From: Neobacillus sp. OS1-2
Lineage (GTDB): Bacteria; Bacillota; Bacilli; Bacillales; Cytobacillaceae
DNA length: 64,000 bases
Direction of reading: 5' to 3'
Assembly (NCBI RefSeq): GCF_030915505.1
Contig: NZ_CP133265.1
Coordinates: 2,694,001 to 2,758,000, forward strand
Shown here: one piece after another, positions 16,621 through 26,105 of the stretch
How the letters are laid out: the number at the start of each line of letters is the position of its first letter
Position numbering within the stretch: the first letter of the stretch is position 1
Made by a program: the position numbers and the translations under genes
The notes under the pieces: generated by a model
What the model was told of the DNA's origin: nothing
Databases searched by the model: none
What the model saw: the letters and a program-made list of their open reading frames with translations, nothing else

Positions 16621-17199
16621 TTATTCTTGAAGTGGAGCAAGAACCATCGGAATAAAGTCTGCATAACTCTCAATATGAAAATCTGCTTCAATATTTTGAT
16701 TCTGGAAGGCTACCGTTTGAATCTTTAGTTGTCTTGCGGGTATTAAATCTAACTCTCGGTCACCCACGACCAAATCAATAGAAAAGCGTTTTAGAACATA
16801 TTCATACGAGGAAACATGGGGTTTTCTCGTAAAACCATCTTCTTCTACAGAAACAATTTCTTTAAAGTATTTAGCTAAATTAAATTTTTCAAGGAGATAC
16901 TTGGTAGATTCTTTATCGCGATGTGTCACGATAATATTTTGATCAACAGATGATAATGCATCCTCTAAGTGGATGAATGGCCTGCTGCTCTCTCTCGAAT
17001 AATGATTATGATATTTTTCAAATTCGCCTCTTTGATCCTCGCTAATGCCATAGTACTTAAAGGCAGTTTTAGAATCAATTTTAAGCCATTTCAAGACTTC
17101 CATGCGGTCGAGGTCCTTTTGACTAACTTGGACAAACCCCTCTACAAGTGATGGATAAGTGTCAAATATGGTTCCATCAAAATCCCATAAAACGTTCAT
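16621..17199 (-). CDS. HAD-superfamily (subfamily IA) phosphatase
   Basis: 192 residues. Motif I is WDFDGTIFDTYP at the N terminus, motif II is IIVTHRDK near residue 92, the motif III Lys lies in GFTRKPHVSSY near 125, and motif IV is VGDRELDL near 146. A small helical cap sits after motif I. It is related to phosphoglycolate phosphatases and probably hydrolyses a small phosphorylated metabolite. ATG 17199 follows GGGAGAGAG. It is upstream of, and same-strand as, the T-box/thrS unit but separately expressed. Confidence 0.85.
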   Translation of the reverse strand: MNVLWDFDGTIFDTYPSLVEGFVQVSQKDLDRMEVLKWLKIDSKTAFKYYGISEDQRGEFEKYHNHYSRESSRPFIHLEDALSSVDQNIIVTHRDKESTKYLLEKFNLAKYFKEIVSVEEDGFTRKPHVSSYEYVLKRFSIDLVVGDRELDLIPARQLKIQTVAFQNQNIEADFHIESYADFIPMVLAPLQE

Positions 17200-17299
17200 A
17201 ATTCTCTCTCCCTACAAAAAATATATGCTAAAGATGTTACCATATATTTTGATAATGGCATAATTATGAAGGTGAAAACAGTAACTTAATAGCCTGAAT

Positions 17300-18448
17300 A
17301 TGGTAATATTCTTAAATAAGAAGGGGCTGAAGACCATTAAATCGAGAGAGAAATTTCCGTTTATCTATTTTTTCTTGGAGCCAAATATTGTGTTTGTTTA
17401 TCGTGTGGGAGAATTACGCTACTTAACGGTAAAAGAAATGTTCGATTGCGGGGAATGGCAAACATATGAACTCAACCACGAAGGGGAGTTTGCAACCTTT
17501 AACCATGAAGAAATGGAACCACTGATTGGCAGAGGCTACTCAGTCAGTCTGGAAGTGAACAACATGATGGTAGAAAAAATTAATCAACTCATACATAAGA
17601 ATCGATTAGCCACCTTTCCAATAGAGGGGGAGGTCCATCTTGTCTGTTCCGAATCGACAGCTGGTGCAATTAGGGTTGGGCTGGACCGACCTAAAACGGT
17701 AATTGGTTTCCAGGTTTTTTTTAGCATCGGACCAGTGTGGCAGCTTGACCAGAAACAAGGGCAAACGAATCGGTTTGAGTGGATAAATGAAAATATCAAT
17801 TTGGAGCAGGATCATTTTGACATTGAAAATACCTTTAACAAAACGCTTTTAGAGATTTCGGAGATACCAGAGAATAAACCCATTTATATTTGGACGGCAG
17901 ATAATGGAGAGGAACAAACAGGTGTCCGATTTATCCTTCAATTGCTAAAGGATAAAGCCAATGAAGTGATCTTATTGAATACAACTGAGCTTTTTCAAAA
18001 AGGGAACTTTTTAAACGAAGATGAATTTCAGACCCTGCACCATTCAAGTGGGGTTCACCCGAAAAATCTAAAACTTCTATTTCAGCAAAATAAAACGAGG
18101 GCCCCATTATCTAACCAGGAGCGAGCGCAATTCCAACTAGAATGGGAATCACTGGCGCAAACAGTGGATGTCCTTCGTATCTGGCAAAATGGAGGAATAG
18201 AGGGTGTTCCTGAAGATTATTATGATCAGTTCATCATCAGTACGATTGAAAGAATGCACAGCGAGCAGCAGCAGAAGAGGGACTTTATTTTGGCCGCTAA
18301 AGTGATTGGGGAAATTATAGGTCAGACAGACGGCGTAGTTGGTGATTTTTATTTGGAATATCGGATTAGGCATTTAATCTATAGTGGAGTACTGGAGTTA
18401 AAAGGTGTGCCAAGATCTATGAGGCATTACCGTGTGAAATTACGTTAG
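17300..18448 (+). CDS. DUF1835/DUF3658 domain protein
   Basis: 382 residues. The DUF1835 core begins near residue 113 (VHLVCSESTAGAIRVGL) and continues through IWTADNGEEQTGVRFILQLL near 200 and VILLNTTELF. The C-terminal 100 residues fit DUF3658 (VIGEIIGQTDGVVGDFYLEY, then a winged-helix-like end). Cellular function is unknown. The N-terminal start is uncertain because no ribosome binding site precedes ATG 17300, and a start some codons later is possible. lysE follows 18 bp downstream. Confidence 0.78.
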   Translation: MVIFLNKKGLKTIKSREKFPFIYFFLEPNIVFVYRVGELRYLTVKEMFDCGEWQTYELNHEGEFATFNHEEMEPLIGRGYSVSLEVNNMMVEKINQLIHKNRLATFPIEGEVHLVCSESTAGAIRVGLDRPKTVIGFQVFFSIGPVWQLDQKQGQTNRFEWINENINLEQDHFDIENTFNKTLLEISEIPENKPIYIWTADNGEEQTGVRFILQLLKDKANEVILLNTTELFQKGNFLNEDEFQTLHHSSGVHPKNLKLLFQQNKTRAPLSNQERAQFQLEWESLAQTVDVLRIWQNGGIEGVPEDYYDQFIISTIERMHSEQQQKRDFILAAKVIGEIIGQTDGVVGDFYLEYRIRHLIYSGVLELKGVPRSMRHYRVKLR

Positions 18449-18466
18449 CTCGTAAGGGGGGATCGG

Positions 18467-19078
18467 ATGATGGAACCATTTTTTCATGGATTTATTCTTG
18501 CACTTGGACTTATTTTGCCTCTTGGGGTCCAAAATGTTTTTGTTTTCAATCAAGGGGCCATGCAGCCGCGTTATACAAAAGCATTACCTGTTGTGATTAC
18601 GGCTGCTTTGTGTGATACCCTTTTAATCCTGGTATCTGTTTTAGGTGTATCTATACTGATTTTGAGCTCCGTTTGGATAAAGACAATCCTGATTGGAGGA
18701 GGGGTCGTCTTTTTACTTTACATGGGTTGGTCGACATGGAATAGCCAACCAAGTATGGACCGTGAAGAGGTGGCTAAGAAGTTTCCCTTAAAAAAACAAG
18801 TGGTGTTTGCGGCCTCTGTTTCGTTACTAAACCCGCATGCCATTCTGGACACGATAGGAGTAATTGGTACGAGTTCGTTAAGTTACCAAGGAGAAGAAAA
18901 AGTCATCTTTACTGTTTCCTGTATTTTGGTTTCGTGGATTTGGTTTTTGGGCTTAGCATTAATGGGGCGTCTAAGTGGAAAACTCGATAAATCGGGAAGG
19001 TTTATGCTCGTTTTGAATAAAATCTCTGCCGTGGTCATGTGGGGAGCAGCGGTTTATCTGGTTTCGTCCTTATTTTAA
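18467..19078 (+). CDS. LysE/ArgO-family amino-acid exporter
   Basis: 203 residues and about six membrane segments. LGLILPLGVQNVFVFNQGA near residue 12 is the LysE family signature, and SLLNPHAILDTIGVIG near 123 is the second conserved loop. It resembles ArgO and B. subtilis YisU, which export basic amino acids. A GGGGGGATCGG site precedes two adjacent ATGs (18467, 18470). It shares a transcription unit with the DUF1835 gene. Confidence 0.85.
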   Translation: MMEPFFHGFILALGLILPLGVQNVFVFNQGAMQPRYTKALPVVITAALCDTLLILVSVLGVSILILSSVWIKTILIGGGVVFLLYMGWSTWNSQPSMDREEVAKKFPLKKQVVFAASVSLLNPHAILDTIGVIGTSSLSYQGEEKVIFTVSCILVSWIWFLGLALMGRLSGKLDKSGRFMLVLNKISAVVMWGAAVYLVSSLF

Positions 19079-19123
19079 GCTGTTTTTTAAAATTAATATT
19101 AGGTTGTGAGTGGATCCAGTATG

Positions 19124-19203
19124 TTTATTTGCGAAACGGGGAAGTTTATTTGCGAAACCACGGGATTTATTTGCGAAACGGGCAAGTTTATTTGCGAAAC
19201 GAA
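19124..19203. repeat. 21-bp tandem array, TTTATTTGCGAAAC unit
   Basis: Four units start at 19124, 19145, 19166 and 19187. Each has the constant 14-mer TTTATTTGCGAAAC plus a 7-bp variable part (GGGGAAG, CACGGGA, GGGCAAG, ...). The same unit is found at 48034 and 49231. The period is seven codons, so reading frames run through it, but there is no ribosome binding site. It sits just after lysE. Confidence 0.85.
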
Positions 19204-19209
19204 ATAATG

Positions 19210-19234
19210 GCGAACAGTGACTGTCACTGTTCGC
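19210..19234. terminator. Bidirectional terminator between lysE and amidase gene
   Basis: GCGAACAGTGA and TCACTGTTCGC form an 11-bp stem with a 3-bp loop. It follows lysE and abuts the stop of the convergent amidase gene. The arm resembles those of the terminators at 20378 and 21715. Confidence 0.7.
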
Positions 19235-20224
19235 TTATTTTGATTCTGCTATTTCTTGCATCTTCCGTGATACGAGGGGATATAAGTTATTCCTTGCACT
19301 AACCGTAGAATTTCCACCGAAGAACCCGGTACCAGGGCAGGTTTTAACATTATAGTCCGGGCCGTTATCTAATACCCTTTCACCCGTTCTCAAACTCCAC
19401 CAATGATGGTACGTGATACTGTCAATAGAGGGCGTTAATCTAAATTTAATACAAAGCAATGCCGTGATCGTCACAATGGTATCCCTTTGTGCCTGTGTCA
19501 TCACATCATGACCGATATCAAAGTTCCCTACATTTTCGATGGTGAGCCCTGTGGTGTTGGCTTTGGCCCCGATTGTACCTTCAGGAGCAATGTTAAATGG
19601 TCTAGAAACAGCTATTTTTCCATCTGGAAACGTGGTGATATTTTGCGCGATCGTTTTCCAACCCATTTTTTCTATATGGAAATTTTCCATACCTTTCAGC
19701 ATGGCAAAATGATTGGAACCATGGAAATGCTTATATGAAGGGAGCCAGGTATGATGATGTTGGATGATCGTAATTTTTCTAGAAAATTGATGATGGAATA
19801 ACCAGTTCTTAAATTCCTCCTTCGTCATGAGAATATACTGCCCATCCATGTTCATTCTTTGAGGAGGAATCAATAACTTTTGTCCTAAATAAAGCTGAGT
19901 AGCTGAAAGTCCATTTGCTGCTTTTATTCTCTCGACTGAAGAATGATAGGCAGCTGAAATTTTATCCAGGCTATCCCCGGCCATTACTTCGTAGACAAAA
20001 GGAACATATAATTTCTGACCTACTACTACTGTATCGGATTGTAATCCATTCGTTAGTTTCAGGTCTTCTACGGTTGTCCCGAATGTATGTGCAATTGCCG
20101 GTAGCGAATCCCCGGATTTAACTACATACAAATTGCTGGGGTTCTTTCCAATGGCATGTGCTGGTGCTGTATTTATCAGCAAAAGGAAAACGATGCTAAA
20201 AAAAAGTACAGTTTTTTTTCCCAT
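19235..20224 (-). CDS. LysM-containing N-acetylmuramoyl-L-alanine amidase
   Basis: About 329 residues from ATG 20224, which follows GGAAGGA by six bases. A signal peptide (MGKKTVLFFSIVFLLL to APAHA) is followed by two LysM repeats (YVVKSGDSLPAIAHTFGTTV and YEVMAGDSLDKISAAYHSSV), which bind peptidoglycan. An amidase_2/PGRP-like domain spans about residues 130-310. Candidate zinc ligands are in IIQHHHTW, in YHHWWS and in NVKTCPGTGFF. It cleaves the MurNAc-L-Ala bond outside the cell. Confidence 0.88.
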   Translation of the reverse strand: MGKKTVLFFSIVFLLLINTAPAHAIGKNPSNLYVVKSGDSLPAIAHTFGTTVEDLKLTNGLQSDTVVVGQKLYVPFVYEVMAGDSLDKISAAYHSSVERIKAANGLSATQLYLGQKLLIPPQRMNMDGQYILMTKEEFKNWLFHHQFSRKITIIQHHHTWLPSYKHFHGSNHFAMLKGMENFHIEKMGWKTIAQNITTFPDGKIAVSRPFNIAPEGTIGAKANTTGLTIENVGNFDIGHDVMTQAQRDTIVTITALLCIKFRLTPSIDSITYHHWWSLRTGERVLDNGPDYNVKTCPGTGFFGGNSTVSARNNLYPLVSRKMQEIAESK

Positions 20225-20370
20225 TCTATGTCCTTCCATTGTGTGCAGCATAATGTTTTGCTATTAGTTTGCAGAACAACAATAGGATTATTCAAATGAA
20301 TGAGAGTTAATTTTTGAGAGGAGGATTTAGGGGGTTCGTCCAAGTAAGATGTACCTGTACGGTCACAAAA

Positions 20371-20406
20371 AGAAAAAAGACGAACAGTAATTGGTACTGT
20401 ACGTCT
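20371..20406 (-). terminator. Terminator downstream of the CynX-type MFS gene
   Basis: Read on the minus strand, AGACGTACAGTA and TACTGTTCGTCT pair around a 5-bp loop and are followed by a T run. It is 9 bp after the stop of the 20415 gene. Confidence 0.85.
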
Positions 20407-20414
20407 GATAAATA

Positions 20415-21614
20415 TTAAACAAATCGATTACGACCTGATAACATCGCAAAAACCATCATGATTATCGAGATCACTATTAACGTCGTCAGCGGAACGGTCC
20501 ATATATGGGTAAGATCATACAAATAACCAATAAACAGGGGACCTATTGCCGCCAAGATATAACCAGTTGATTGTGCCATTCCTGATAATTCTACCGCTTG
20601 ATTGGCATTCCGAGCGCGAAGACCGATATAGCTTAAGGCCAATGGAAACATTCCCCCTAACCCGACCCCAATTAAAGTAATACTTGTAATTAAAATGGGA
20701 TAGGACGAGCCCAAAAGTAATCCACCATAGCCAAAAACAGAGCACAAACTTAACATGAAAGCAATCCATACCTGTGAACGAAACCGTCCGGCGATGACAG
20801 GGATGAAAAAACTGGCAGGTAATCCCACTAATTGGGTAAATGAAAGCATCCAGCCAGCAGTTCCCATACTCATCCCGCGACTATGTAAGATTTCAGGTAA
20901 CCATGAAATCGTTACATAAAACAAAAAGGACTGAAATCCCATAAAGATGGCGATTTGCCAAGCAAGAGATGAGCGCCAGATTAGTGTCGAGTCAGAAGTA
21001 GCTCTTTTTATCCCATTTTGACTTCCTTGATTCATTTTGAGAAGAAAGGTCCAAACCAAAATACCAGCCACAACCGGTATTCCCCATACGATGAGGGCAC
21101 CTTGCCATCCAAGATGTAAACCTGTAGCTAATGGAACACTAACACCTGATGCTAATGAGGCAATCAGACCCATGGAAGTGGAATAAACGCTTGTCATTAG
21201 ACCAAATTTTTGTGGGAATTTATCCTTTACAACAGCGGGTAAAAGAACATTTCCAATGGCAATTCCGGCACCAACAAGAAGAGTTCCGGTGAAAAGAAAA
21301 AAGGTCATCGGGATGGACCGAATAGTGATACCGATGAAAAGGAAGATTAATCCCAGGAGTAAAGTCTTCTCATTTGTTAGCCGATTAGCAAGTTTTGGGA
21401 CAATGGGTGACATGGCGGCAAAAACCAGTAGGGGCAAGCTCATTAATAAGCCTGCGCTCCAATGTGCCAGTCCAACATTTTCCTGGATCATCCCAATTAA
21501 CGGGCCAACAGATGTAATTGAAGGGCGTAAATTAAAGGCAACAAGCACAATCCCTGTAACGAGTAAAAATATATATGTCGATTTTGTTTTAGCAGCTGAT
21601 TTTTGTAACGGCAC
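20415..21614 (-). CDS. MFS transporter of the CynX/NimT type
   Basis: About 399 residues with 12 membrane segments. LVAFNLRPSITSVGPLIG near residue 25 is the CynX/YycB signature. I prefer the GTG at 21614, which has GAGAGGGG seven bases upstream, over the longer in-frame reading from 21668. Relatives carry cyanate, 2-nitroimidazole or unknown anions. The substrate is open here. It has its own terminator. Confidence 0.85.
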   Translation of the reverse strand: MPLQKSAAKTKSTYIFLLVTGIVLVAFNLRPSITSVGPLIGMIQENVGLAHWSAGLLMSLPLLVFAAMSPIVPKLANRLTNEKTLLLGLIFLFIGITIRSIPMTFFLFTGTLLVGAGIAIGNVLLPAVVKDKFPQKFGLMTSVYSTSMGLIASLASGVSVPLATGLHLGWQGALIVWGIPVVAGILVWTFLLKMNQGSQNGIKRATSDSTLIWRSSLAWQIAIFMGFQSFLFYVTISWLPEILHSRGMSMGTAGWMLSFTQLVGLPASFFIPVIAGRFRSQVWIAFMLSLCSVFGYGGLLLGSSYPILITSITLIGVGLGGMFPLALSYIGLRARNANQAVELSGMAQSTGYILAAIGPLFIGYLYDLTHIWTVPLTTLIVISIIMMVFAMLSGRNRFV

Positions 21615-21710
21615 TAAATTAACCCCTCTCTGACGAGCAAACTTTCTAAAGTATATCATAGTAAACAAGGATTGATATATATATAGTTATTATTGCATTA
21701 TTTCGCAAAA

Positions 21711-21742
21711 AAAAGACGAACAGTAACTAATTACTGTCCGTC
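21711..21742 (-). terminator. Terminator overlapping the end of the M15 peptidase gene
   Basis: GACGGACAGTAA and TTACTGTTCGTC pair around a short loop and are followed by eight T on the minus strand. The stem includes the TAA stop of the 21731 gene. It is near-identical to the 20371 terminator. Confidence 0.85.
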
Positions 21743-22327
21743 TTCCATGGTATCGGCTGTCAGTGATGTGCCGGCAGGTCGATCCCCATTTTGTAAATCA
21801 GCAATACTCAAGCCAAAATTCATCTCTAAATGGGGATAATCTTTAAAGTCAGCCCAATCCCCTCCCCATTCAAAGCCGAGAACCTTTGCCATTTCAACAA
21901 CCTCGTTCCAATCTGCTTTCCCGTTTTTATTTCCATCATACTGCCGATCCCAAATGATATCTCCTGAAGGGGTCTTTAGCGCAAAATCAACGGCAAGCCC
22001 AAAATTGTGGTAGGACTCTCCCCCTTTGGCATACGTGACAATTGTCCCGTTTGCTGTCCGTCCTTTTTCATAAAGTCGATTCTGATCTTCGGCACTTCGG
22101 AAGTCATCCGTAATCACAATCACAATTCCTTTTTTCGCAGATTGTTGGATTAATTGATTGCTCCGTTCTTTCACAATCGGATGAAGTTCAGTTGGGTATG
22201 AGTCAGATCGAGTATTTGTTGAGTCCGTAAAAGGATTAATTTCTTTATCAAAAAATATAAACAATAGGATAGCGGTTAACACAAGGAGAAATAAATAAAT
22301 GGAATTTCCTATCCGTTTTCGTTTCAA
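21731..22327 (-). CDS. M15-family peptidoglycan L,D-/D,D-peptidase (CwlK-like)
   Basis: 198 residues. An N-terminal membrane anchor (YLFLLVLTAILLFIFF) is followed by a linker and the VanY/M15 domain. SYHNFGLAVDFALKT supplies the His and Asp zinc ligands, GKADWNEVVEMAKVLGFEWGG follows, and DYPHLEMNFG carries the last His. The domain cuts peptide cross-links or stem peptides of the wall, as B. subtilis CwlK does (L-Ala-D-Glu). The TTG start follows AAAGGA. Confidence 0.88.
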   Translation of the reverse strand: MKRKRIGNSIYLFLLVLTAILLFIFFDKEINPFTDSTNTRSDSYPTELHPIVKERSNQLIQQSAKKGIVIVITDDFRSAEDQNRLYEKGRTANGTIVTYAKGGESYHNFGLAVDFALKTPSGDIIWDRQYDGNKNGKADWNEVVEMAKVLGFEWGGDWADFKDYPHLEMNFGLSIADLQNGDRPAGTSLTADTMEDGQ

Positions 22328-22508
22328 GATTGCATATTCCTTTCACAACAAAAATAATTTCATTAGCTATGACGAAAAATATAGCCTAATTGTTTCATAT
22401 TATTATAAACCTTATGCGAGCAATTAGATTATCTTGGAAAATCTTGAACGCTATGTGAAACTGATACGCTTTCTCTAGCATATTGTTTTTGTGACTGCAT
22501 TTTTAGGA

Positions 22509-23399
22509 TTAAAAGGTAGTGGGGGCCTGTTCTTTTTTCACGATGGTTAACTCACTTAAAAATGTTGCCCCCAAAACTAGAACACCGCCGACTAGTTGTA
22601 TCACTGTCATGTTTTCGCTTAAGAAAATGGACGCCATGAGGACAGCGGAAATCGGATCGATATAGCTTAGAACGGCAATCGTTTGCCCCTTTAACTTTTG
22701 AATGGATGTAAAATATAAAAAATAGGCAGCCCCTGTATGTACAACACCAAGAATTAGGATAAACATAATAGAAGTCGAGTTTAAACCAGCCAAATGAAGA
22801 TGACCCTGCCACAATATATAGGGCAGTAAGACCAATGCTCCTGCCATTAATTGTACTAACGTGGTTTCAAAGCCTGATAAATCTTTAATAAATTTGTTCA
22901 TTAACACTATGCTTGCATAGAATGCCGCCGCTAATAGACCATAGAAAATCCCAAGTGCATGATGTCCAGAGCTACTTGTGCCGCCACCCCCAGGATTAAC
23001 GATTAAAAATAGACCAACCATGGCCGTTATGATACAAGCAACCTTCATGCTTGTCAGTTTTTCCTTCAGAACCCATGGTGACAACAACATAACAAAGATA
23101 GGCGCAAAGTAATAGCTTATTGTTGCATTGGATATTGTCGTGTATCGATAGGATTCGAAAAGAAAGATCCAATTAAAGCCAATCGCCGCCCCTGATAAGA
23201 GTAGGAGAACGGCATTCTTCTTAAGCGCTTTAAATGATGGCTTATGCTTCACTAGTAAACTAACAAGAAGCAGGAACAAACTTCCGATTACCCCTCGTAA
23301 GAATGCAATTTCACTTGAAGTTAGATCTATCTTTTTTACAAAAATACCGATGCTTCCAAAAATGAGCATGGTCGTGATCAGTCTCATTTTACCTTTCAT
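22509..23399 (-). CDS. DMT-superfamily EamA transporter
   Basis: 296 residues, ten membrane segments in two EamA halves. FGSIGIFVKKIDLTSSEIAF opens the first half, and GALVLLPYILW and LSYIDPISAVLMASIFLSE mark the second. Such proteins export amino acids or other metabolites. The specificity is unknown. AAGGGGGAATCAAA precedes the ATG. It appears monocistronic. Confidence 0.85.
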   Translation of the reverse strand: MKGKMRLITTMLIFGSIGIFVKKIDLTSSEIAFLRGVIGSLFLLLVSLLVKHKPSFKALKKNAVLLLLSGAAIGFNWIFLFESYRYTTISNATISYYFAPIFVMLLSPWVLKEKLTSMKVACIITAMVGLFLIVNPGGGGTSSSGHHALGIFYGLLAAAFYASIVLMNKFIKDLSGFETTLVQLMAGALVLLPYILWQGHLHLAGLNSTSIMFILILGVVHTGAAYFLYFTSIQKLKGQTIAVLSYIDPISAVLMASIFLSENMTVIQLVGGVLVLGATFLSELTIVKKEQAPTTF

Positions 23400-23540
23400 T
23401 TTGATTCCCCCTTATTGATAATCCAATCACAAAACAAGTGAATTCTCAACCACTAAAAATGTGTATGAAGGCCATTTTTGGGAAGAGAAGCGGGGCTTGC
23501 CCTTCAAAAGGGGAATGAAGATAGCCCGCCTAGATGATGG

Positions 23541-24059
23541 TCATTTATTAGTAAAAATCGGCACATGAAACCAGAACAGTAAAAATACAATAATCGGTAT
23601 CGATAACAAATACGCCCACATCGGGTGCTTATGATGGAGTAACAGCATAGGTATCATCATGCTTGCAAAAGAAATAGACCAGCCATATGACCAGCCGTGA
23701 TGATAAACGCACAGTCCAAAGTAAACCATAAAATATTCGAAAACTGCCCAAAGTAAAATCCATATCGACATAAACAGAAGCTGATGAAAGAAGTTTCGTT
23801 TAGGAAAGCGATATAAAAAGATGAGCACCGTACTTGGATAGATGATAAACATAATAAAGAGGTTAGTAAACAAATGATTTGGCAAAAGGTTTGGCGGATT
23901 GGGATATTGCCACAACGGAAAGTCCATCGTGAACAAGTTATAAAGCATGTCACCGATAATAAAGTATTGGATGGTGCTAAGATACCGGCGCCAATTTTTC
24001 CAATCTCCCCATCTCCAGGCGCAAAGGATTGAGATAAAGCCACTTATAATAAGAAACAT
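23541..24059 (-). CDS. CBO0543-type membrane protein
   Basis: 172 residues from ATG 24059, which has AAAGGTGG five bases before it. A TTG start at 24101 is less likely. Five to six membrane helices with many Trp and His (WRWGDWKNWRRYLSTIQYF, FEYFMVYFGLCVYHHGWSYG). It looks like the CBO0543 family, common in spore formers and of unknown function. Confidence 0.7.
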   Translation of the reverse strand: MFLIISGFISILCAWRWGDWKNWRRYLSTIQYFIIGDMLYNLFTMDFPLWQYPNPPNLLPNHLFTNLFIMFIIYPSTVLIFLYRFPKRNFFHQLLFMSIWILLWAVFEYFMVYFGLCVYHHGWSYGWSISFASMMIPMLLLHHKHPMWAYLLSIPIIVFLLFWFHVPIFTNK

Positions 24060-24190
24060 ATGATCCACCTTTATATGTAATAACCGTAAAAGATTACTCA
24101 AGTTTTGACAGCTTTATAGTAGAATGATGGTAGTATTCCTCAATGAGCCGTAAATCATTACTTTAAGTAACTTCAAAGGAAGTGTTAGGC

Positions 24191-25024
24191 TTGACAAAAC
24201 ACTTAACAAGAAATGACAAAAATATCCATCGTTACAGTGCTAACTGTGAAGATTGCTTTGGGCTATGCTGCGTAGCGTTACCATATGCCAAGTCAGCAGA
24301 TTTTCCAGTTGATAAAGATAGTGGGACACCTTGTTCCAACTTGCAAGCAGATTATCGATGTGGGATTCACAGCCACCTGAGAAATAAAGGGTTTCGCGGT
24401 TGCACGGTATATGAATGCTTTGGTGCAGGTCAAAAGGTATCTCAAATAACTTATGATGGAAATGATTGGCGGGATCATCCAGAGTCAGCTAAGGAAATGT
24501 TTGATCTATTTCCGATCATGCAGCAGCTTCATGAAATGCTTTATTACTTAAATGAAGCACTAAGTTTACAAGAAACTCAACCTATTACTCAAGTTTTGCA
24601 GGAAGCTCTAGAAAAAACGGAGAAACTCACTTATTTAAGCCCGAAATTAATTATGGAGCTTAATATACCGGACCATAGAGCCATGGTTAATGAGTTACTG
24701 CTACAAACTAGTGAATTGGTTCGTGCCCAAGTGCCCTCTTCTAAAAAAATAAAGCGTAGTATGGACCTATTGGGTGCAAAATTAAAAGGTGCTAACCTTA
24801 GAGGGGCTAACTTACGAGGAGCATTGTTGATAGCAGCTGACCTCAGAGGGGCTGACATGCGGGTGACTGATCTGATTGGTGCTGATTTTAGAGATGCTGA
24901 TATAAGTGGTGCTAATCTTACAGGGAGTATTTTTCTCACTCAGGCACAAATTAACTCGGCTAAGGGTGATAGGTCGACCAAATTGCCCGCTTCTTTACGT
25001 ATTCCCGACCATTGGAGAAAATAG
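24191..25024 (+). CDS. Pentapeptide-repeat protein with Cys-rich N terminus
   Basis: About 277 residues from TTG 24191 (AAAGGAAG ten bases upstream). A GTG at 24182 is too close to that site. The N-terminal 75 residues carry many cysteines (NCEDCFGLCC, GTPCSNL, YRCGIHSHL, GCTVYECFGAG), suggesting a metal or Fe-S site. Residues about 185-260 are A(D/N)LxG repeats (LKGANLRGANLRGALL and on), which fold into a right-handed beta helix. Family members include DNA-mimicking gyrase protectors, but that role is not shown here. Annotated relatives simply carry the family name. Confidence 0.82.
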   Translation: MTKHLTRNDKNIHRYSANCEDCFGLCCVALPYAKSADFPVDKDSGTPCSNLQADYRCGIHSHLRNKGFRGCTVYECFGAGQKVSQITYDGNDWRDHPESAKEMFDLFPIMQQLHEMLYYLNEALSLQETQPITQVLQEALEKTEKLTYLSPKLIMELNIPDHRAMVNELLLQTSELVRAQVPSSKKIKRSMDLLGAKLKGANLRGANLRGALLIAADLRGADMRVTDLIGADFRDADISGANLTGSIFLTQAQINSAKGDRSTKLPASLRIPDHWRK

Positions 25025-25122
25025 CCAAACAATGTTCATTCTTTTTCCATCATCCAGTATCTGAAAAGTGAAAATTCAATCAGTTGTATGATACTATTAT
25101 TGTTAAAAGGGAGGAATAAATA

Positions 25123-25959
25123 ATGCCAATTAATTTACAAGACACGACTACATTACATAACGGTGTAAAAATGCCATGGCTGGGTTTAGGTGTTTTTAAG
25201 GTTAAAGAAGGGGCAGAGGTTGTCGAGTCCGTAAAAGCAGCGATTCGAAACGGGTACATTAGTATTGACACGGCGGCGGTTTATAAGAATGAAGAAGGTG
25301 TTGGACAAGCGATCCGTGAATCGGGCGTTAATCGTGAAGAATTGTTTATTACTTCAAAGGTATGGAATGCGGATCAAGGGTATGAAACTACTTTAAAGGC
25401 GTTCGAAACCAGCCTTAACAAGCTTGGCCTTGATTACTTGGATCTTTATTTAATTCACTGGCCTGGTAAAGATAAATATAAAGATACCTGGAAGGCTTTG
25501 GAGAAGTTATATAAAGAAGGGCGCATCCGTGCGATTGGTGTAAGTAACTTCCAGATTCACCATTTAGAAGATTTAATTAGTTCCGCGGAAATTAAACCAA
25601 TGGTCAACCAAGTTGAGTACCACCCGCATTTAACACAAAAGGAGCTTCAGGCATTTTGTGTGAAAGAGGACATTCAACTTGAGGCATGGTCTCCATTAAA
25701 GCAAGGCCAGCTCTTGGAAGAACCAGTACTTGTCGACATTGCCCAAAAATATAATAAATCCGTCGCTCAAGTCATTTTGCGCTGGGATCTTCAAAACGGA
25801 GTGGTTACCATTCCGAAATCCATCAAGGAACACCGTATTATTGAGAATGCAGATGTTTTTGATTTTGAATTATCGGCTGAAGATATGGAAAAAATCGATG
25901 GCTTAAATCAGGATAGCCGTGCTGGATCCCATCCAGATGAGATGTCTGTAGGGTTTTAA
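25123..25959 (+). CDS. Aldo/keto reductase
   Basis: 278 residues, full length for the 2,5-diketo-D-gluconate reductase-like branch. The catalytic tetrad is visible: Asp and Tyr in [15 protein letters not shown], Lys in ITSKVW, and His in LYLIHWPG. The NADPH site includes [13 protein letters not shown]. It is close to B. subtilis YtbE and YvgN, which reduce methylglyoxal and other aldehydes. GGGAGG precedes the ATG, and a strong terminator follows at 26014. Confidence 0.9.
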   Translation: MPINLQDTTTLHNGVKMPWLGLGVFKVKEGAEVVESVKAAIRNGYISIDTAAVYKNEEGVGQAIRESGVNREELFITSKVWNADQGYETTLKAFETSLNKLGLDYLDLYLIHWPGKDKYKDTWKALEKLYKEGRIRAIGVSNFQIHHLEDLISSAEIKPMVNQVEYHPHLTQKELQAFCVKEDIQLEAWSPLKQGQLLEEPVLVDIAQKYNKSVAQVILRWDLQNGVVTIPKSIKEHRIIENADVFDFELSAEDMEKIDGLNQDSRAGSHPDEMSVGF

Positions 25960-26013
25960 TACTGGCTGAGTCGTGTGGACAGTTACCGTTGTGAATAAAT
26001 GAATAGTAGACTA

Positions 26014-26048
26014 AAAGAGGGTGCGAAACACAGTTTCGCACCCTCTTT
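26014..26048 (+). terminator. Strong terminator after the aldo/keto reductase gene
   Basis: AAAGAGGGTGCGAAA and its exact complement form a 15-bp stem around a 5-bp loop. A-rich on one side and T-rich on the other, so it could work in both directions. Confidence 0.88.
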
Positions 26049-26105
26049 ACATACATAAATACCCCTAAAAATGGAAAACTATATAAAAATTAGGGGTGGT
26101 TCAGA

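Noticed and set aside
19039..19302. Plus-strand frame with YLRNG repeats
   Set aside because: It begins inside lysE, runs through the repeat array and terminator, and enters the convergent amidase gene.
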